A model generated the notes under the pieces. It ran no database searches. It saw only the letters and a list, made by a program, of their open reading frames with translations, and had not been told where the DNA came from. From NCBI GenBank assembly GCA_964473155.1, contig CAYYNT010000041.1, positions 1 through 39,984 on the forward strand: DNA of 39,984 nt, given 5' to 3'. This stretch comes from JAJFUG01 sp964473155 (GTDB lineage: Bacteria > Gemmatimonadota > Glassbacteria > GWA2-58-10). The position numbers and the translations under genes were made by a program. Positions within the stretch are counted from its first letter, which is position 1. The number at the start of each line of letters is the position of its first letter. This document shows, one piece after another, positions 7,479 through 17,000 of this stretch.

Positions 7479-8759
7479 ATGAGAAGGCAATTCCAAAGTG
7501 CGTTTTTTCTTCTGTTTCTTGTTTTACCGGCAATCCTGAACGCCCGCACACGGCCGCTGCACCTTGCCGTCTGGGAGCACATGGAGTTCAGCGATTCCAC
7601 CCGGCGGTTCCGCAACCGCGACCTGACTGTAAATGGCCTGTCGCTCTGCCTGTTCACCGGTGGCGCGGACAAGCTGAGGGGGCTGGGTCTGGCCCTGGGA
7701 GGAAACTCTTTCAACTCGCGGATGGCTGGTCTGCAACTGGCGGGCCTGGGGGCGGCGGCGGGACAGGTATGCGGTGCTCAGGTGTCAGGCTTGGGCAACT
7801 TCGCCGGCCGGGGATTAAAGGGAGTCCAGCTCGCCGGGCTGGCCAACGTGGTGGAGGGTCCGGGGAGCGGCATGCAGGCCAGCCTGCTGGCGGATGTGAC
7901 TGACGGCGGTTTCAAGGGGATACAGCTTGCCGGGCTGGCTACAGTGGTGGATGGAGGATCGACCGGTCTTCAGGTCGCCGGACTGGCAGCCGTGGCGGAT
8001 GAAGGATCGGTTGGTATTCAGGCCGCCGGACTGGCCTCAGTTGTGGATGGAGGTTTTACAGGCGCACAGTCGGCCGGGCTGGTCAGCGTAGTGGATGGCG
8101 GCTTCAAAGGCATGCAGGCCGCGGGGCTGGTCAACGTGACAGATGGAGAGGCGTACGGCGCCCAGGTGGCCGGGCTGGTGAACGTGGCCGGATCATCCTT
8201 GCGCGGCTTTCAGCTCGGAGTGTTCAACGTGGCGGAAAAAGTGAGAGGGGTGCAGATCGGCCTGGTGAACGTGGCCGAGGATATGCGTGGCGTACCGCTG
8301 GGACTGGTCAGCTATTCCGGATCCTGGGAGCCGTCCCGCGAGGCCTGGGTGGACGAGACCGGATTTGCGAACGTAGGTTACCGCAGCGGCAGCCGCCGCT
8401 TTTACAACCTTATCTACATGGGCCAGCGTCCAGGCGAAACCTGGCGCTGGACTTTGGGCGCGGGCGCGGGCGCACGGTTTTTCCTGCCCTGGGAGTCCTG
8501 CCTGGAGACCGGAGTGGAGTGTTCGCATCTCAACGAGGATGAGTTCTGGACTGACGGCGTAAACCTTCTGGGCCGGATCAAGGCCGCGTGGGTGCAGCCC
8601 ATCCACGGGAAAATCTCACTGGCGTTCGGCCCAAGCTTCAACTGCCTGTATTCTTCCAAAAGCAATGGAGACAAGATAGTCCCCTGGTCCGCGTACGAAC
8701 ACCGGGGCAAACGCTGGCTTCGCCTCTGGCCCGGAATGAGCGCCGGATTGCGGTTCTGA
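7479..8759 (+). CDS. Secreted protein with 16-residue GxQxAGLxxVxDGG repeats (LA_2272-like surface repeat)
   Basis: This 426-residue protein has an N-terminal signal peptide (basic start, hydrophobic 8-20, then LNAR). After a divergent segment come about 13 tandem repeats from residue 84 to 281, most exactly 16 long with the pattern G-x-Q-x-A-G-L-x-x-V-x-D-G-G and the last three shortened to 14 or fewer. The spacing and small-residue pattern suggest a beta-solenoid. They resemble the LA_2272 surface-repeat family, known mainly from Leptospira and Bacteroidetes-type genomes. The last 145 residues are beta-rich with alternating aromatic residues and end in ...SAGLRF, which may be an outer-membrane or surface-anchoring domain. 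The stop codon is 3 bases from that of glgX, which converges. The function is unknown. Confidence 0.75.
   Translation: MRRQFQSAFFLLFLVLPAILNARTRPLHLAVWEHMEFSDSTRRFRNRDLTVNGLSLCLFTGGADKLRGLGLALGGNSFNSRMAGLQLAGLGAAAGQVCGAQVSGLGNFAGRGLKGVQLAGLANVVEGPGSGMQASLLADVTDGGFKGIQLAGLATVVDGGSTGLQVAGLAAVADEGSVGIQAAGLASVVDGGFTGAQSAGLVSVVDGGFKGMQAAGLVNVTDGEAYGAQVAGLVNVAGSSLRGFQLGVFNVAEKVRGVQIGLVNVAEDMRGVPLGLVSYSGSWEPSREAWVDETGFANVGYRSGSRRFYNLIYMGQRPGETWRWTLGAGAGARFFLPWESCLETGVECSHLNEDEFWTDGVNLLGRIKAAWVQPIHGKISLAFGPSFNCLYSSKSNGDKIVPWSAYEHRGKRWLRLWPGMSAGLRF
7728..8322 (+). repeat. Coding 48-base tandem repeats inside the surface-repeat gene
   Basis: About 13 diverged units with a 48-base period, 42 bases in the last two full units, encode the GxQxAGLxxV repeat. 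The middle units (around 7960-8160) are the most alike, which points to recent internal duplication or homogenisation. The ends have drifted. Confidence 0.7.
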
Positions 8760-8762
8760 TTG

Positions 8763-10862
8763 TCAACCGGCTAACAGCACTACGGTCCGCCCCTGGACCG
8801 TGTATGTGGCCTGATCGTCCAGGACCGGACGCTCGGAGCCGGGTCCGTAAATACAGTTCTCGCTCTCGTCCGCGGTGTCCAGGACCATTCGCCAGGGCTT
8901 GCCGCAGGCGGTGGGGGGCAGCCTGAAACCGCAGGGTCCGCGGCCGGAGTTGAAAAGAAGGAGGAAATCGTAGTCCGGGACAGGCCATCCGGTTTCCTCG
9001 GGCGCGCCGCTCATGAAGCAGGCCAGGGCCGGATGGTCCTCGTTCCAGCGCAGCGGCGAGCCATCCGGCTCGTACCATTCGATGTCCGCCCGCCCGTCGT
9101 TGTTATGGTCCCGTCCCTCCAGGAAAGAGTTACGACGGAATGCGCCGTGATTCAGACGGAAAGACACCAGGCGGCGGGTGAACTCGTAGAGATGACGGTT
9201 GGTTTCGAGCAGGCCCCAGTCGATCCAGCTTATCTCGTTGTCCTGGCACCAGGCGTTGTTGTTGCCCTGCTGTGTGCGGCGCATTTCATCCCCCGCCAGC
9301 AGCATCGGCACGCCCTGACTGAGGAGCAGTGAAGCGAGACAGCTCTTGATCAGCCTCAGGCGCAGGTGTTCGAGTTCCGGGTCTTTGGATGGCCCCTCCG
9401 GACCGAAATTCAGGTACAGGTTGTTGCTGTCGCCGTCGCGGTCGCCCTCGCCGTTCATCCTGTTGTGCTTGCGGCTGTAGCTCACCAGGTCGTTGAGCGT
9501 GAACCCGTCATGTGAGGTGATGAAATTGATCGAGTTGTGCGGCAGCTTTCCGCTCCTGCCATAGATGTCGCTCGAGCCGGTGATTCGCGTGGCCATTCCA
9601 TTGCGGCTGAACGGCTCGCCGCGCCAGAACCGCCGTACGTCATCCCTGAACCGTCCGTTCCACTCCGACCAGCGGTCGCCGTGGAAAGTGCCCACCTGAT
9701 AGGCCCCGCCCGCGTCCCAGGCCTCGGCGATAATCTTCACGTGTCGCAGTATGGGGTCCTCGGCTATGCTTTCGAGCAGCGGAGGGTTCTCCAGGATGTT
9801 GCCTTTCGTGTCGCGTCCCAGGATCGAGGCCAGGTCGAAGCGGAACCCGTCGACATGCATCTCGATCACCCAGTAGCGCAGACAGTTGAGGATGAAAGCC
9901 CGCACCACCGGATGGTTGCATTTGACCGTGTTGCCGCAGCCCGAGAAATTCAGGTAACGGCTCTGGTCATCCTCGCGCAGAAGGTAATAGATGCGGTTGT
10001 CCAGGCCGCGAAAGCTTATAGTGGGGCCGGTTTCATCCCCCTCGGCGGTGTGGTTGAACACCACGTCCAGTATCACCTCAAGACCGGACTTGTGGAACTG
10101 GCGCACCATTTCCTTGAACTCGGTCACCTGACGGCCCAGTTCGGTCCCGCATGAACAGTATTGGCCGTTGGGCGCGAAAAACGCAACCGTGCTGTAACCC
10201 CAGAAATTACGGAGCCGCTGGCCGGTGAAGGGATTGTCGAGCAGCAGTTCGTTCTCGTTGAACTCGTGCACCGGCAGCAGCTCGACCGCGGTCACTCCCA
10301 GGCTTTTGAAATACTCGATTTTTTCGGTCAGGCCCTTGAAAGTGCCCGGGCTGGCTATCCCGCTGGAGAGGTGGCGGGTGAAACCCCGCACGTGCGCCTC
10401 GTAGATCACGGTGTCGCGCAGGGGTATGCGCGGCTGACGGTCGCCGTCCCAGTCGAACTCGTTGTTCACCACAACACAGCGCACCGTGCCGATATCGTTG
10501 TCGCTTTTCCAGCCGAACTCGCCGGTCAGGGCCTTGGCCCCGGGATCGATCAGCAGACGGTTCGGATCGAAACGGTGGCCGGACTCCGGCTCGTGAGGCC
10601 CATCCACACGCCATAGGTAAAGCTGGCCCTCGCGCACCCCCTGCACCTCGATATGCCAGATATCCCCCGTGCGGTTCAGACCCGGATCGAGCGGCAATTC
10701 AGTCACCTTGGCGGCGGCTCCCGGCCGGTCGAAAAGCATCAGGCTCACCGCCGTGGCATGGCGGCTGAACACGCTGAAACGGCAGGCGCCGTTGAGCAGG
10801 GTCGCACCGAACGGCAGGGGATGGCCCGGTCGGGTCATGAATTCTGTTCCGGCTGCACTCAT
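8763..10862 (-). CDS. glgX: Glycogen debranching enzyme GlgX (isoamylase-type, GH13)
   Basis: This enzyme hydrolyses alpha-1,6 branch linkages in glycogen or limit dextrins in the cytoplasm. The 699 residues contain an N-terminal CBM48-like domain (about 12-125, PFGATLLNGACRFSVFS), the GH13 barrel with YEAHVRGFT, DVVFNHTAEG, the nucleophile Asp343 in HVDGFRFD, the acid Glu380 in IIAEAWDAGG and the transition-state Asp452 in ITSHDGF, and a C-terminal beta domain. All three catalytic residues are intact. It follows lptG by 59 bases on the same strand. No other glycogen gene is nearby, so this placement is unusual. A second Met at residue 9 is an alternative start. Confidence 0.95.
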   Translation of the reverse strand: MSAAGTEFMTRPGHPLPFGATLLNGACRFSVFSRHATAVSLMLFDRPGAAAKVTELPLDPGLNRTGDIWHIEVQGVREGQLYLWRVDGPHEPESGHRFDPNRLLIDPGAKALTGEFGWKSDNDIGTVRCVVVNNEFDWDGDRQPRIPLRDTVIYEAHVRGFTRHLSSGIASPGTFKGLTEKIEYFKSLGVTAVELLPVHEFNENELLLDNPFTGQRLRNFWGYSTVAFFAPNGQYCSCGTELGRQVTEFKEMVRQFHKSGLEVILDVVFNHTAEGDETGPTISFRGLDNRIYYLLREDDQSRYLNFSGCGNTVKCNHPVVRAFILNCLRYWVIEMHVDGFRFDLASILGRDTKGNILENPPLLESIAEDPILRHVKIIAEAWDAGGAYQVGTFHGDRWSEWNGRFRDDVRRFWRGEPFSRNGMATRITGSSDIYGRSGKLPHNSINFITSHDGFTLNDLVSYSRKHNRMNGEGDRDGDSNNLYLNFGPEGPSKDPELEHLRLRLIKSCLASLLLSQGVPMLLAGDEMRRTQQGNNNAWCQDNEISWIDWGLLETNRHLYEFTRRLVSFRLNHGAFRRNSFLEGRDHNNDGRADIEWYEPDGSPLRWNEDHPALACFMSGAPEETGWPVPDYDFLLLFNSGRGPCGFRLPPTACGKPWRMVLDTADESENCIYGPGSERPVLDDQATYTVQGRTVVLLAG

Positions 10863-10921
10863 TTCTCTTTACCGTAATCCTTTCCGCGCGGCAGCGCAGA
10901 ATTCGCTTCTGCCGCCCTTAA

Positions 10922-12025
10922 TCATTTCCTTACTTTCAGGAAAAAAATCAATCCGGCCGTGCCGAACAGTATATTGCTGGTCCAGGCCGCCGCCCAGGAC
11001 GGAATCATCCCGCTGTATCCCAGGCTGCGGGTGACATAGAAACTGCCCATGAAAGCCATATAGACCACCAGGCCCACGGCCATTCCTATTCCAGGCCCCA
11101 TGCGACGCCTTGACACGGCCAGCGGAGCGCCGAAAAGCACGATAATCAGGTTGGCGGCCGGCATGGCGGTCTTGAGCCAGAGTTCCACCTCGTCCCGGGT
11201 GACCTTGATCCCGTTGCGGCGCTTGCGGCCGATGGCGTCGGAGAGTTCCCGGTAATTCATGAGCTGGGCCTCCTTGACCTCGATCGTGAAGTCCTGCGGG
11301 CGCTCGGACAGGCCGGGCAGGGCCAGCCGGGCGAAACTGACCGCCCACTCATCCATCCCTTCGCGGCCGAACTGCCGGCAGGAACCGTCGTAGAACACCC
11401 AGCCGCTGTCCGGGTCGAACCGGGCCCGCCGGGCATCCACGCGGAAATCGAATTCAAGGTCCTCGGCCGGGCCGCTGAACTGGATCAGGCGCACCTGCTC
11501 AAGCTCGGCCTTTGACTGGCGGAACACGGCCGCGCTCCAGCGCCTGCCGTTTTCTCCCTGGTAATCCAGCTTCTGCCGCACCTCGGAGACCGGTTTAGGC
11601 CGGCCCTTGATCCGGTAATCCATGATTTCTTTCTTATTTTCGTTGGTCAGCGGGACAAGGGTTTCATCCACCAGGAACGAACCGGCCGAGACAAGAAGCA
11701 TCAGCAGGTAGATCGGCGCGAACACCCGCCCCAGGCTGATCCCGCTCGAAAGCATGGCGGTCAGCTCGTTCTGACGGCTCATCTGGCCGAGCGTAAACAG
11801 CGTGGCGACAAGAGAGGCCGCGGGCAGGACGTACATGGCATAGAACGGAATCATGTTCAGATAGAAAACAAATATCAGCTTCCCGGGGGCCTGCGCGTCG
11901 ATGAAATCGTTCAGCCGGTCGGCGGCGTCCCCCACCAGACAGACCACCAGCAGCCCGACCAGCGCCGCGGCGAATATCTTGAGGAACTCGCGTATGATGT
12001 ATCCGTATAGCACCCGAAGGATCAT
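10922..12025 (-). CDS. lptG: LPS export permease, LptG/LptF (YjgQ/YjgP) family
   Basis: This is one of the two transmembrane subunits of the LptB2FG ABC transporter that extracts LPS from the inner membrane and passes it to the periplasmic bridge. It has the standard layout: three N-terminal helices (RVLYGYIIREFLKIFAAALVGLL), a periplasmic beta-jellyroll (about 110-260), and three C-terminal helices including ANLIIVLFGAPLAVSRRR. A longer reading to 12058 exists, but the family N-terminus begins at the ATG at 12025, one base after the lptF stop, giving 367 residues. I therefore choose that start. Assignment as LptG rather than LptF rests on gene order (second) and is tentative. Confidence 0.88.
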   Translation of the reverse strand: MILRVLYGYIIREFLKIFAAALVGLLVVCLVGDAADRLNDFIDAQAPGKLIFVFYLNMIPFYAMYVLPAASLVATLFTLGQMSRQNELTAMLSSGISLGRVFAPIYLLMLLVSAGSFLVDETLVPLTNENKKEIMDYRIKGRPKPVSEVRQKLDYQGENGRRWSAAVFRQSKAELEQVRLIQFSGPAEDLEFDFRVDARRARFDPDSGWVFYDGSCRQFGREGMDEWAVSFARLALPGLSERPQDFTIEVKEAQLMNYRELSDAIGRKRRNGIKVTRDEVELWLKTAMPAANLIIVLFGAPLAVSRRRMGPGIGMAVGLVVYMAFMGSFYVTRSLGYSGMIPSWAAAWTSNILFGTAGLIFFLKVRK

Positions 12026-12026
12026 A

Positions 12027-13520
12027 TCAGCGCGCCCCGCCGCCGGATTCAAGGTCATGAGGCAGCCGTTTCCGGCGGATCAGGCCGCCGATCAGCTCCA
12101 GCGGGCGGCTTCCGCGCGCCTGCATGATCATCAGCGCCAGGCCCGCGGCCAGGAATATGGCATTCGGCGCCCACATCGCCCAGAACGGCGCCAGGAGCAG
12201 CCGGTCGGCCAGAGTTTCTCCGCTTATCAGGCAGACCCAGTACACAAGAAATATTCCGAAGCTTATCGCCAGGGCCACTCCGGCGCCGCCCCGGCGGGTC
12301 ATGATGCCAAGCGGCACGCCTAACAGCACGAATACCAGCGAAGCAAACGGGATGGCGAATTTTTTCCACCATTCCACCCGCAGCGAGGCGACAATGCTCC
12401 GGTTGAGCGATATATCGCGCAACATCGAACCCAGCCGGAGGGCCGGATCATCGCGCGCGAACTGACGGCCTGGAGCGGGATAGCTCACCAGCGATTCGGG
12501 CAGGCGTTTCATGGATTTCAGGCCCTGGACCAGGTCAGGGCCGCAGGCCTGGCGCAAGGCTAATGCAGTTGAATCGCCCGCCGGAAGGCTGTCGGCCAGG
12601 ACGGCGGCCAGCCGGATCAGGCTGTCCACCTCGGACAGCCGCCTGGTCACCCGTTCCTCGATCATGGACAGGTTCAGTTCGCGGTCTCCCCTGTAGCTCT
12701 GGCTTCGCCCGCGATCGAGCGCGCTGCCGACACCGGCCAGACGGATACGGTGCCGCTCGAAGAAGAGGCGCTGGAGCTGTCCGGTTTTTTGCGGATCAAG
12801 CTCCTGAATCTCGCCATGGTAAAGAGTCAGCATGGCATCCTGCCGGTTGGGCAGGAAACTCAGGCTGCCGCTGTCGGCCACGATTGTGCGTCCACTTTGC
12901 CCGGTTTCGGTGATGATTACGCCGAAAAGCTCGGCCGGGCCACCCTCCCGCGAAGCTTCGAGCTCGAGCGAACGCGGGGCCGTCCCGCCCGGATCGACCG
13001 GGTGAAGGCTTTTCCCCCGTGTCGAACGGATGCGGTTGACCATCAGGTTCATTCCTGGAAAATCATCCATCAGAACGCCTTCCTCAAGCTGAAGAGTGGG
13101 CTTGAGATAGGCGATATCGATCAGTATCTGCCTGTACATGTGGTTGGTCTCGGGCAGCACCCGGTCGTTGAACCAGACCGCGGAGGCTGCCAGGAGCGCG
13201 GAGGCTGCAAGCGGCGCCCACATCAGGTTGTGCGCCGGCACGCCCAGGGCCTTGTACGCCGTGATCTCGTTGTCCGCCGAGAGACGGCCGAAAGCCATGA
13301 TCACGCCCAGCAGCACGGACATAGGCAGGACCAGGGCCACGATGAACGGCAGACTGAGCAGCATCAGCTCCCCGATGACGCTCCAGGCCAGGTCCTTTCC
13401 CGCAAATTTGGGGAACAAAAGAACCATCTGCCGCATAAACAGTATGAATGTCAGAAGGGTAAGAGAAAAGACGAATGGGCCGGCCAGTTCGAGGAGGATG
13501 TATCTGTGAGTAACTTTCAT
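12027..13520 (-). CDS. lptF: LPS export permease, LptF/LptG family, with enlarged periplasmic part
   Basis: This is the partner permease of LptB2FG, in the inner membrane. The N-terminal helices contain RYILLELAGPFVFSLTLLTFILFMRQMV and the conserved LSADNEITAYKALGV segment; the last three helices include FVLLGVPLGIMTRRGGAGVALAISFGIFLVYWVCL. At 497 residues it is about 130 longer than a typical LptF. The extra length sits at about residues 255-385, a charged, partly helical insert (from DRGRSQSYRGDRELNLS through SLRVEWWKK) before the last membrane block. It is first in the lptF-lptG-glgX unit. Which of F or G it is rests on order only. No lptB, lptA or lptC is in the window. Confidence 0.9.
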   Translation of the reverse strand: MKVTHRYILLELAGPFVFSLTLLTFILFMRQMVLLFPKFAGKDLAWSVIGELMLLSLPFIVALVLPMSVLLGVIMAFGRLSADNEITAYKALGVPAHNLMWAPLAASALLAASAVWFNDRVLPETNHMYRQILIDIAYLKPTLQLEEGVLMDDFPGMNLMVNRIRSTRGKSLHPVDPGGTAPRSLELEASREGGPAELFGVIITETGQSGRTIVADSGSLSFLPNRQDAMLTLYHGEIQELDPQKTGQLQRLFFERHRIRLAGVGSALDRGRSQSYRGDRELNLSMIEERVTRRLSEVDSLIRLAAVLADSLPAGDSTALALRQACGPDLVQGLKSMKRLPESLVSYPAPGRQFARDDPALRLGSMLRDISLNRSIVASLRVEWWKKFAIPFASLVFVLLGVPLGIMTRRGGAGVALAISFGIFLVYWVCLISGETLADRLLLAPFWAMWAPNAIFLAAGLALMIMQARGSRPLELIGGLIRRKRLPHDLESGGGAR

Positions 13521-13899
13521 TCCCGGACGCCGTCTCGACAGATTCCCGCCGATGCAAAGGCTTTATTCAGCGGAACGAATTTATTAAATTGAAATTTATC
13601 GGATTGTATTTCAACAGGATAAAAGAATACTCCCGGTGGAGGCAATATACAAGCATTTTCTGGATCCCTGTCCGGGCGGAAACCGGGCATGGATTGCCAT
13701 CAGCGGCCCCCGGCCGTCCCGGTCGAATGTAATCCGGCCGCCGGACCCGGCCGCGGCAGCATCGAAGCCCCCCTGACATATGCTGTCCCGTGCAGACGTT
13801 GCGTTGGCGCAATGCAATCCATAACAGCCCGTCTGCAAAGCCACGGCGCAGTTTGGACAGTTTCCATTTAAACGGAGAACTTTACTTTATCCAGTTCTA

Positions 13900-13928
13900 T
13901 TGTTCTCCGGCGCTGTTTTATATATAAT
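13900..13928 (+). promoter_or_regulatory. Promoter for sprA
   Basis: TTGTTC at 13900-13905 and a perfect TATAAT at 13923-13928 are separated by 17 bases. Transcription would begin near 13935, giving a leader of about 115 bases. The -35 box is only half matched, which could mean an activated promoter. No sigma-54-type -24/-12 element is visible although an NtrC-type regulator is encoded downstream. Confidence 0.6.
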
Positions 13929-13967
13929 AGTTGGTTTTCCGCCTCGGGAGTTGAGCGCTGCCAGTTG

Positions 13968-13988
13968 CCGCTCCAGCGGCGGGAGCGG
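13968..13988 (+). promoter_or_regulatory. GC-rich hairpin in the sprA leader
   Basis: CCGCTCC (13968-13974) pairs with GGAGCGG (13982-13988) around a 7-base loop, within the predicted sprA 5' leader. It is not followed by a T-run, so it is not an obvious terminator. A regulatory role is only a possibility. Confidence 0.3.
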
Positions 13989-14048
13989 ATACAGCGGGAG
14001 AAGTGTCGAGCGATGCCGGGACCGGGGTCCTGGTTATACCGATAATCA

Positions 14049-17000
14049 ATGTGGGAAGCCATGATATTTTCGCGATCTGCCAGAAGAGGGCTGTCACGGC
14101 GCTGTAGCCTCCCATGCCTGGCGGTTTTCCTCATCTGCGGTTTCCGGGCGCTTGCCGCTCAGGATTCCGTTGCGATAACACCCAAGCTCCCGGTTGAGTT
14201 GCCGTCGCCTGTCAATAACCGTCTCGGATACAAAACCTACCAGCCGATACTCAATTCCAGGGAACCGGCCCGCCGCGACATCGAACTGGATCTCGAAACG
14301 GGCGCCGTGTTCGAAACCATAAGCATTCAAACAGATAAAGGCAATATGCTGCTTGAAGTTCATCATCGCTCGGTGTTCGATTTTCTGAACGAACGGGCGA
14401 AGGTGAAGGAAGATACGCTGTTCGATGCCATTTCAAACCGCTATCTGACAGGTGAAATCGATGCCGCGGCGGCGGCGCAGAAACGTGGCATGATGCCGGA
14501 AATCAACCTGCCCGACCTGATGCCCAAGTCCCTGGCCTCAATCATCGGCGAGGGCACCGGCTCGTTGTCAATCCACGGGCGCAGCGTGACCGAAATGAGC
14601 GGCACGACCACCTTCCAGAAACCGGAGGACACCGGACTGTTCCGCCGTCAGAGCAAGTTCCCGCGTCTTAAGCTCGACCAGCGGCAGCAGATAAGCATCG
14701 AGGGCGTGATCGGCACCAAGATACACGTATTCGTGGACTACAACTCGCAGAACGAGTTCGAGAACCGCAACACAATCGAAGTCGAATACCGTGGCGAGGA
14801 AGATGAAATCCTGCAGAGCCTTCAGCTCGGGGATGTCAACCTGAGCCTGCCGCCCAGCATGCTGGTTGCGGCCAATATCCCGCGCGGCAATTTCGGGATC
14901 ATGGGCCAGACCCGCCTGGGAGCGCTCACAACGACTTTCATCGCCTCGAAGGAAGAGGGCGAATCGTCGAAAAAGGATATCAAGATTCCGGTTTCCGGCG
15001 AGGCCGAGGCCAGCGATTCGACATTTTTCCGCGATGTCAATTTCAGCCGTAACCGCCATTTCCTGCTGATCAATCCGGACCTGATCGCCACGAAGCATAT
15101 CAAGTTCCTGGACCGGGGCGGCGCTCCGCTGACCGATGAGTCGAAACGGCCGGCCAAGGTGCGTTTGTTCAAGGATGACAACAACCTGACAAACAACAAC
15201 CAGGGCGAAAACCAGGCCCGTCCCGGCGTGATGTACATCGACCCGTCCAACATCAATCCGGATGATCCCTACAACGAGTTCGGCTTTTTCAACGAGATGG
15301 TCATCAACACCGACTTCATTCTGGAGCAGTGCGGAATCGCGGTCAGTTTTATCGGCTGGGTGAAGGACGATGAGAAGATCGGCGTGATCTACACGGAGCA
15401 GGGAGGAAAGCAGATCGGCTCGAGCGACGGGGACACGCTGAAACTCAAGATGATCAAGACCGGCCTGATGAACCCGGATCACCCGACCTGGCCGCTGATG
15501 ATGAGAAATGTGTACTCTTTCGGCAGCGGAACTCAGATCAGCCAGACGAGTTTCACGATCGACATTTTCACCAACCACACGCCCCCGGCTTTCGATGAGG
15601 GCGGCCGAACGTTCCTCGACATTTTCGGCCTGGATAACGATGCCGACACCAAAGTGGACCGCATCTATATCGATTTCACCCACGGCCTGATCTTTTTCCC
15701 CTCGCTCGAACCGTTCAACAGGCCGTATGATGAGGACGGCAATCTGTTCGGCCTGCTGGAGCGCAACCAGCAGATGTACGTGGAGGATGATCCCAGCCGG
15801 CTCAACACCCTGGAGCATCAGAAATACAACGTAATAGTGCGCTACAACCGCGCCGAGGGCGGCTCGGCCCGGAGTTTCGAGCTCGGGGCGATGCAGATAA
15901 TCAAGAACTCGGAACGTATCTACATGAACGATAAACTGTTGACCCGCGATACGGATTATACGATCGATTACGAATTCGGAATGCTCACTCTGAAACCGGG
16001 TCTTGAAATACCGGCCAACAGCGAAATCAAAGTGAATTTCGAGGAAGTGGCGCTGTTCCAGACAGGCAACACCAGCCTTTTCGGTTTCCACAATGAATAC
16101 GAGCTGGATCCGCAGCGCAAGAACTACATCACCAGCACCCTGTTCATTCAGAACGTGGAAAGTGTGGACCGCTCGTTCGTGCGTCTTGGCGATGAGCCCA
16201 AGACCAGCATCCTGGGCGAATTCGGCGGCAAGTTCGAGTTCGACAGCGAGCGCCTGACCGAGTGGATCAACCGCCTGCCGATGCTGGAATCCCGCACTCC
16301 GTCCCGCCTGGACATCACCGGCGGCGTGGCTTTCAGCAATCCGAACCCCAACACGCGCGGCGGAGTGATTATCGAGGATTTCGAGACCTCGAAGATCGAG
16401 AATCCGCGGCTGATGATGGCCTACCAGAGCTGGCGCCTCGGCAGCGTGCCTAAATCCTCGGACGGGACTGACAATATGTTCAATAAAATGCAGGCCGGAG
16501 ATATCTGGTGGTATGATCCCTACTACCTGACTCAGAATCGCTACGGGTTCAACGAGGAGGATGTTTACGGCAAGATCGAGGGACGCACGGAGTTGAACCG
16601 CGAGGTGCCCGTGCAGGTGATGTCTTTTGTGTTCAATCCCCGCGGCAACAACGACATGGAGCGGCGGCAGAGCTGGCGCAGCGTTACTCAGGCGGTCAGC
16701 GAGACAGGCGTTCTGGGAATGAACGACCGGGAGTTTCTGCAGGTGTATATCGCCACAGGCCGCGACCAGGGCAAGCTGATTATCGATTTCGGGCGGGTGG
16801 ACGAGGACCAGGTGCGCTTCAACAAGGCCGGCGACCTCGTGGGCGAGAACTACCTGGACACGGAAGACAAAAATTTCGACGGACGCCTGGACTATAACGA
16901 AGACACGGGTCTGGACGGCGTCGCGGGAGCGGACGGATCGGGCGTACAGGGAGATGACGGGAACGACGATTACTACCGTCCGGTCGAGACATATATCGAC

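Larger units (their letters stand above)
13521..14048. other. 528-base divergent intergenic region between lptF and sprA
   Basis: No gene is supported. The A+T-rich stretch 13565-13630 next to lptF probably contains its promoter, but no box pair is convincing. The middle (13640-13880) shows nothing I recognise. 13900-13928 is a good promoter for sprA, and 13929-14048 is a roughly 115-base leader with a GC-rich hairpin. Confidence 0.5.

Noticed and set aside
9242..9260. A TGGCAC match resembling a sigma-54 -24 box
   Set aside because: It lies inside the glgX coding sequence, and the downstream spacing and TTGC box do not fit a -24/-12 promoter. No sigma-54 promoter was found upstream of any gene.
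13640..13880. Possible small genes or structured RNA between lptF and sprA
   Set aside because: Short open frames here have no ribosome-binding site or family resemblance, and I could not match the segment to any tRNA or known RNA class.
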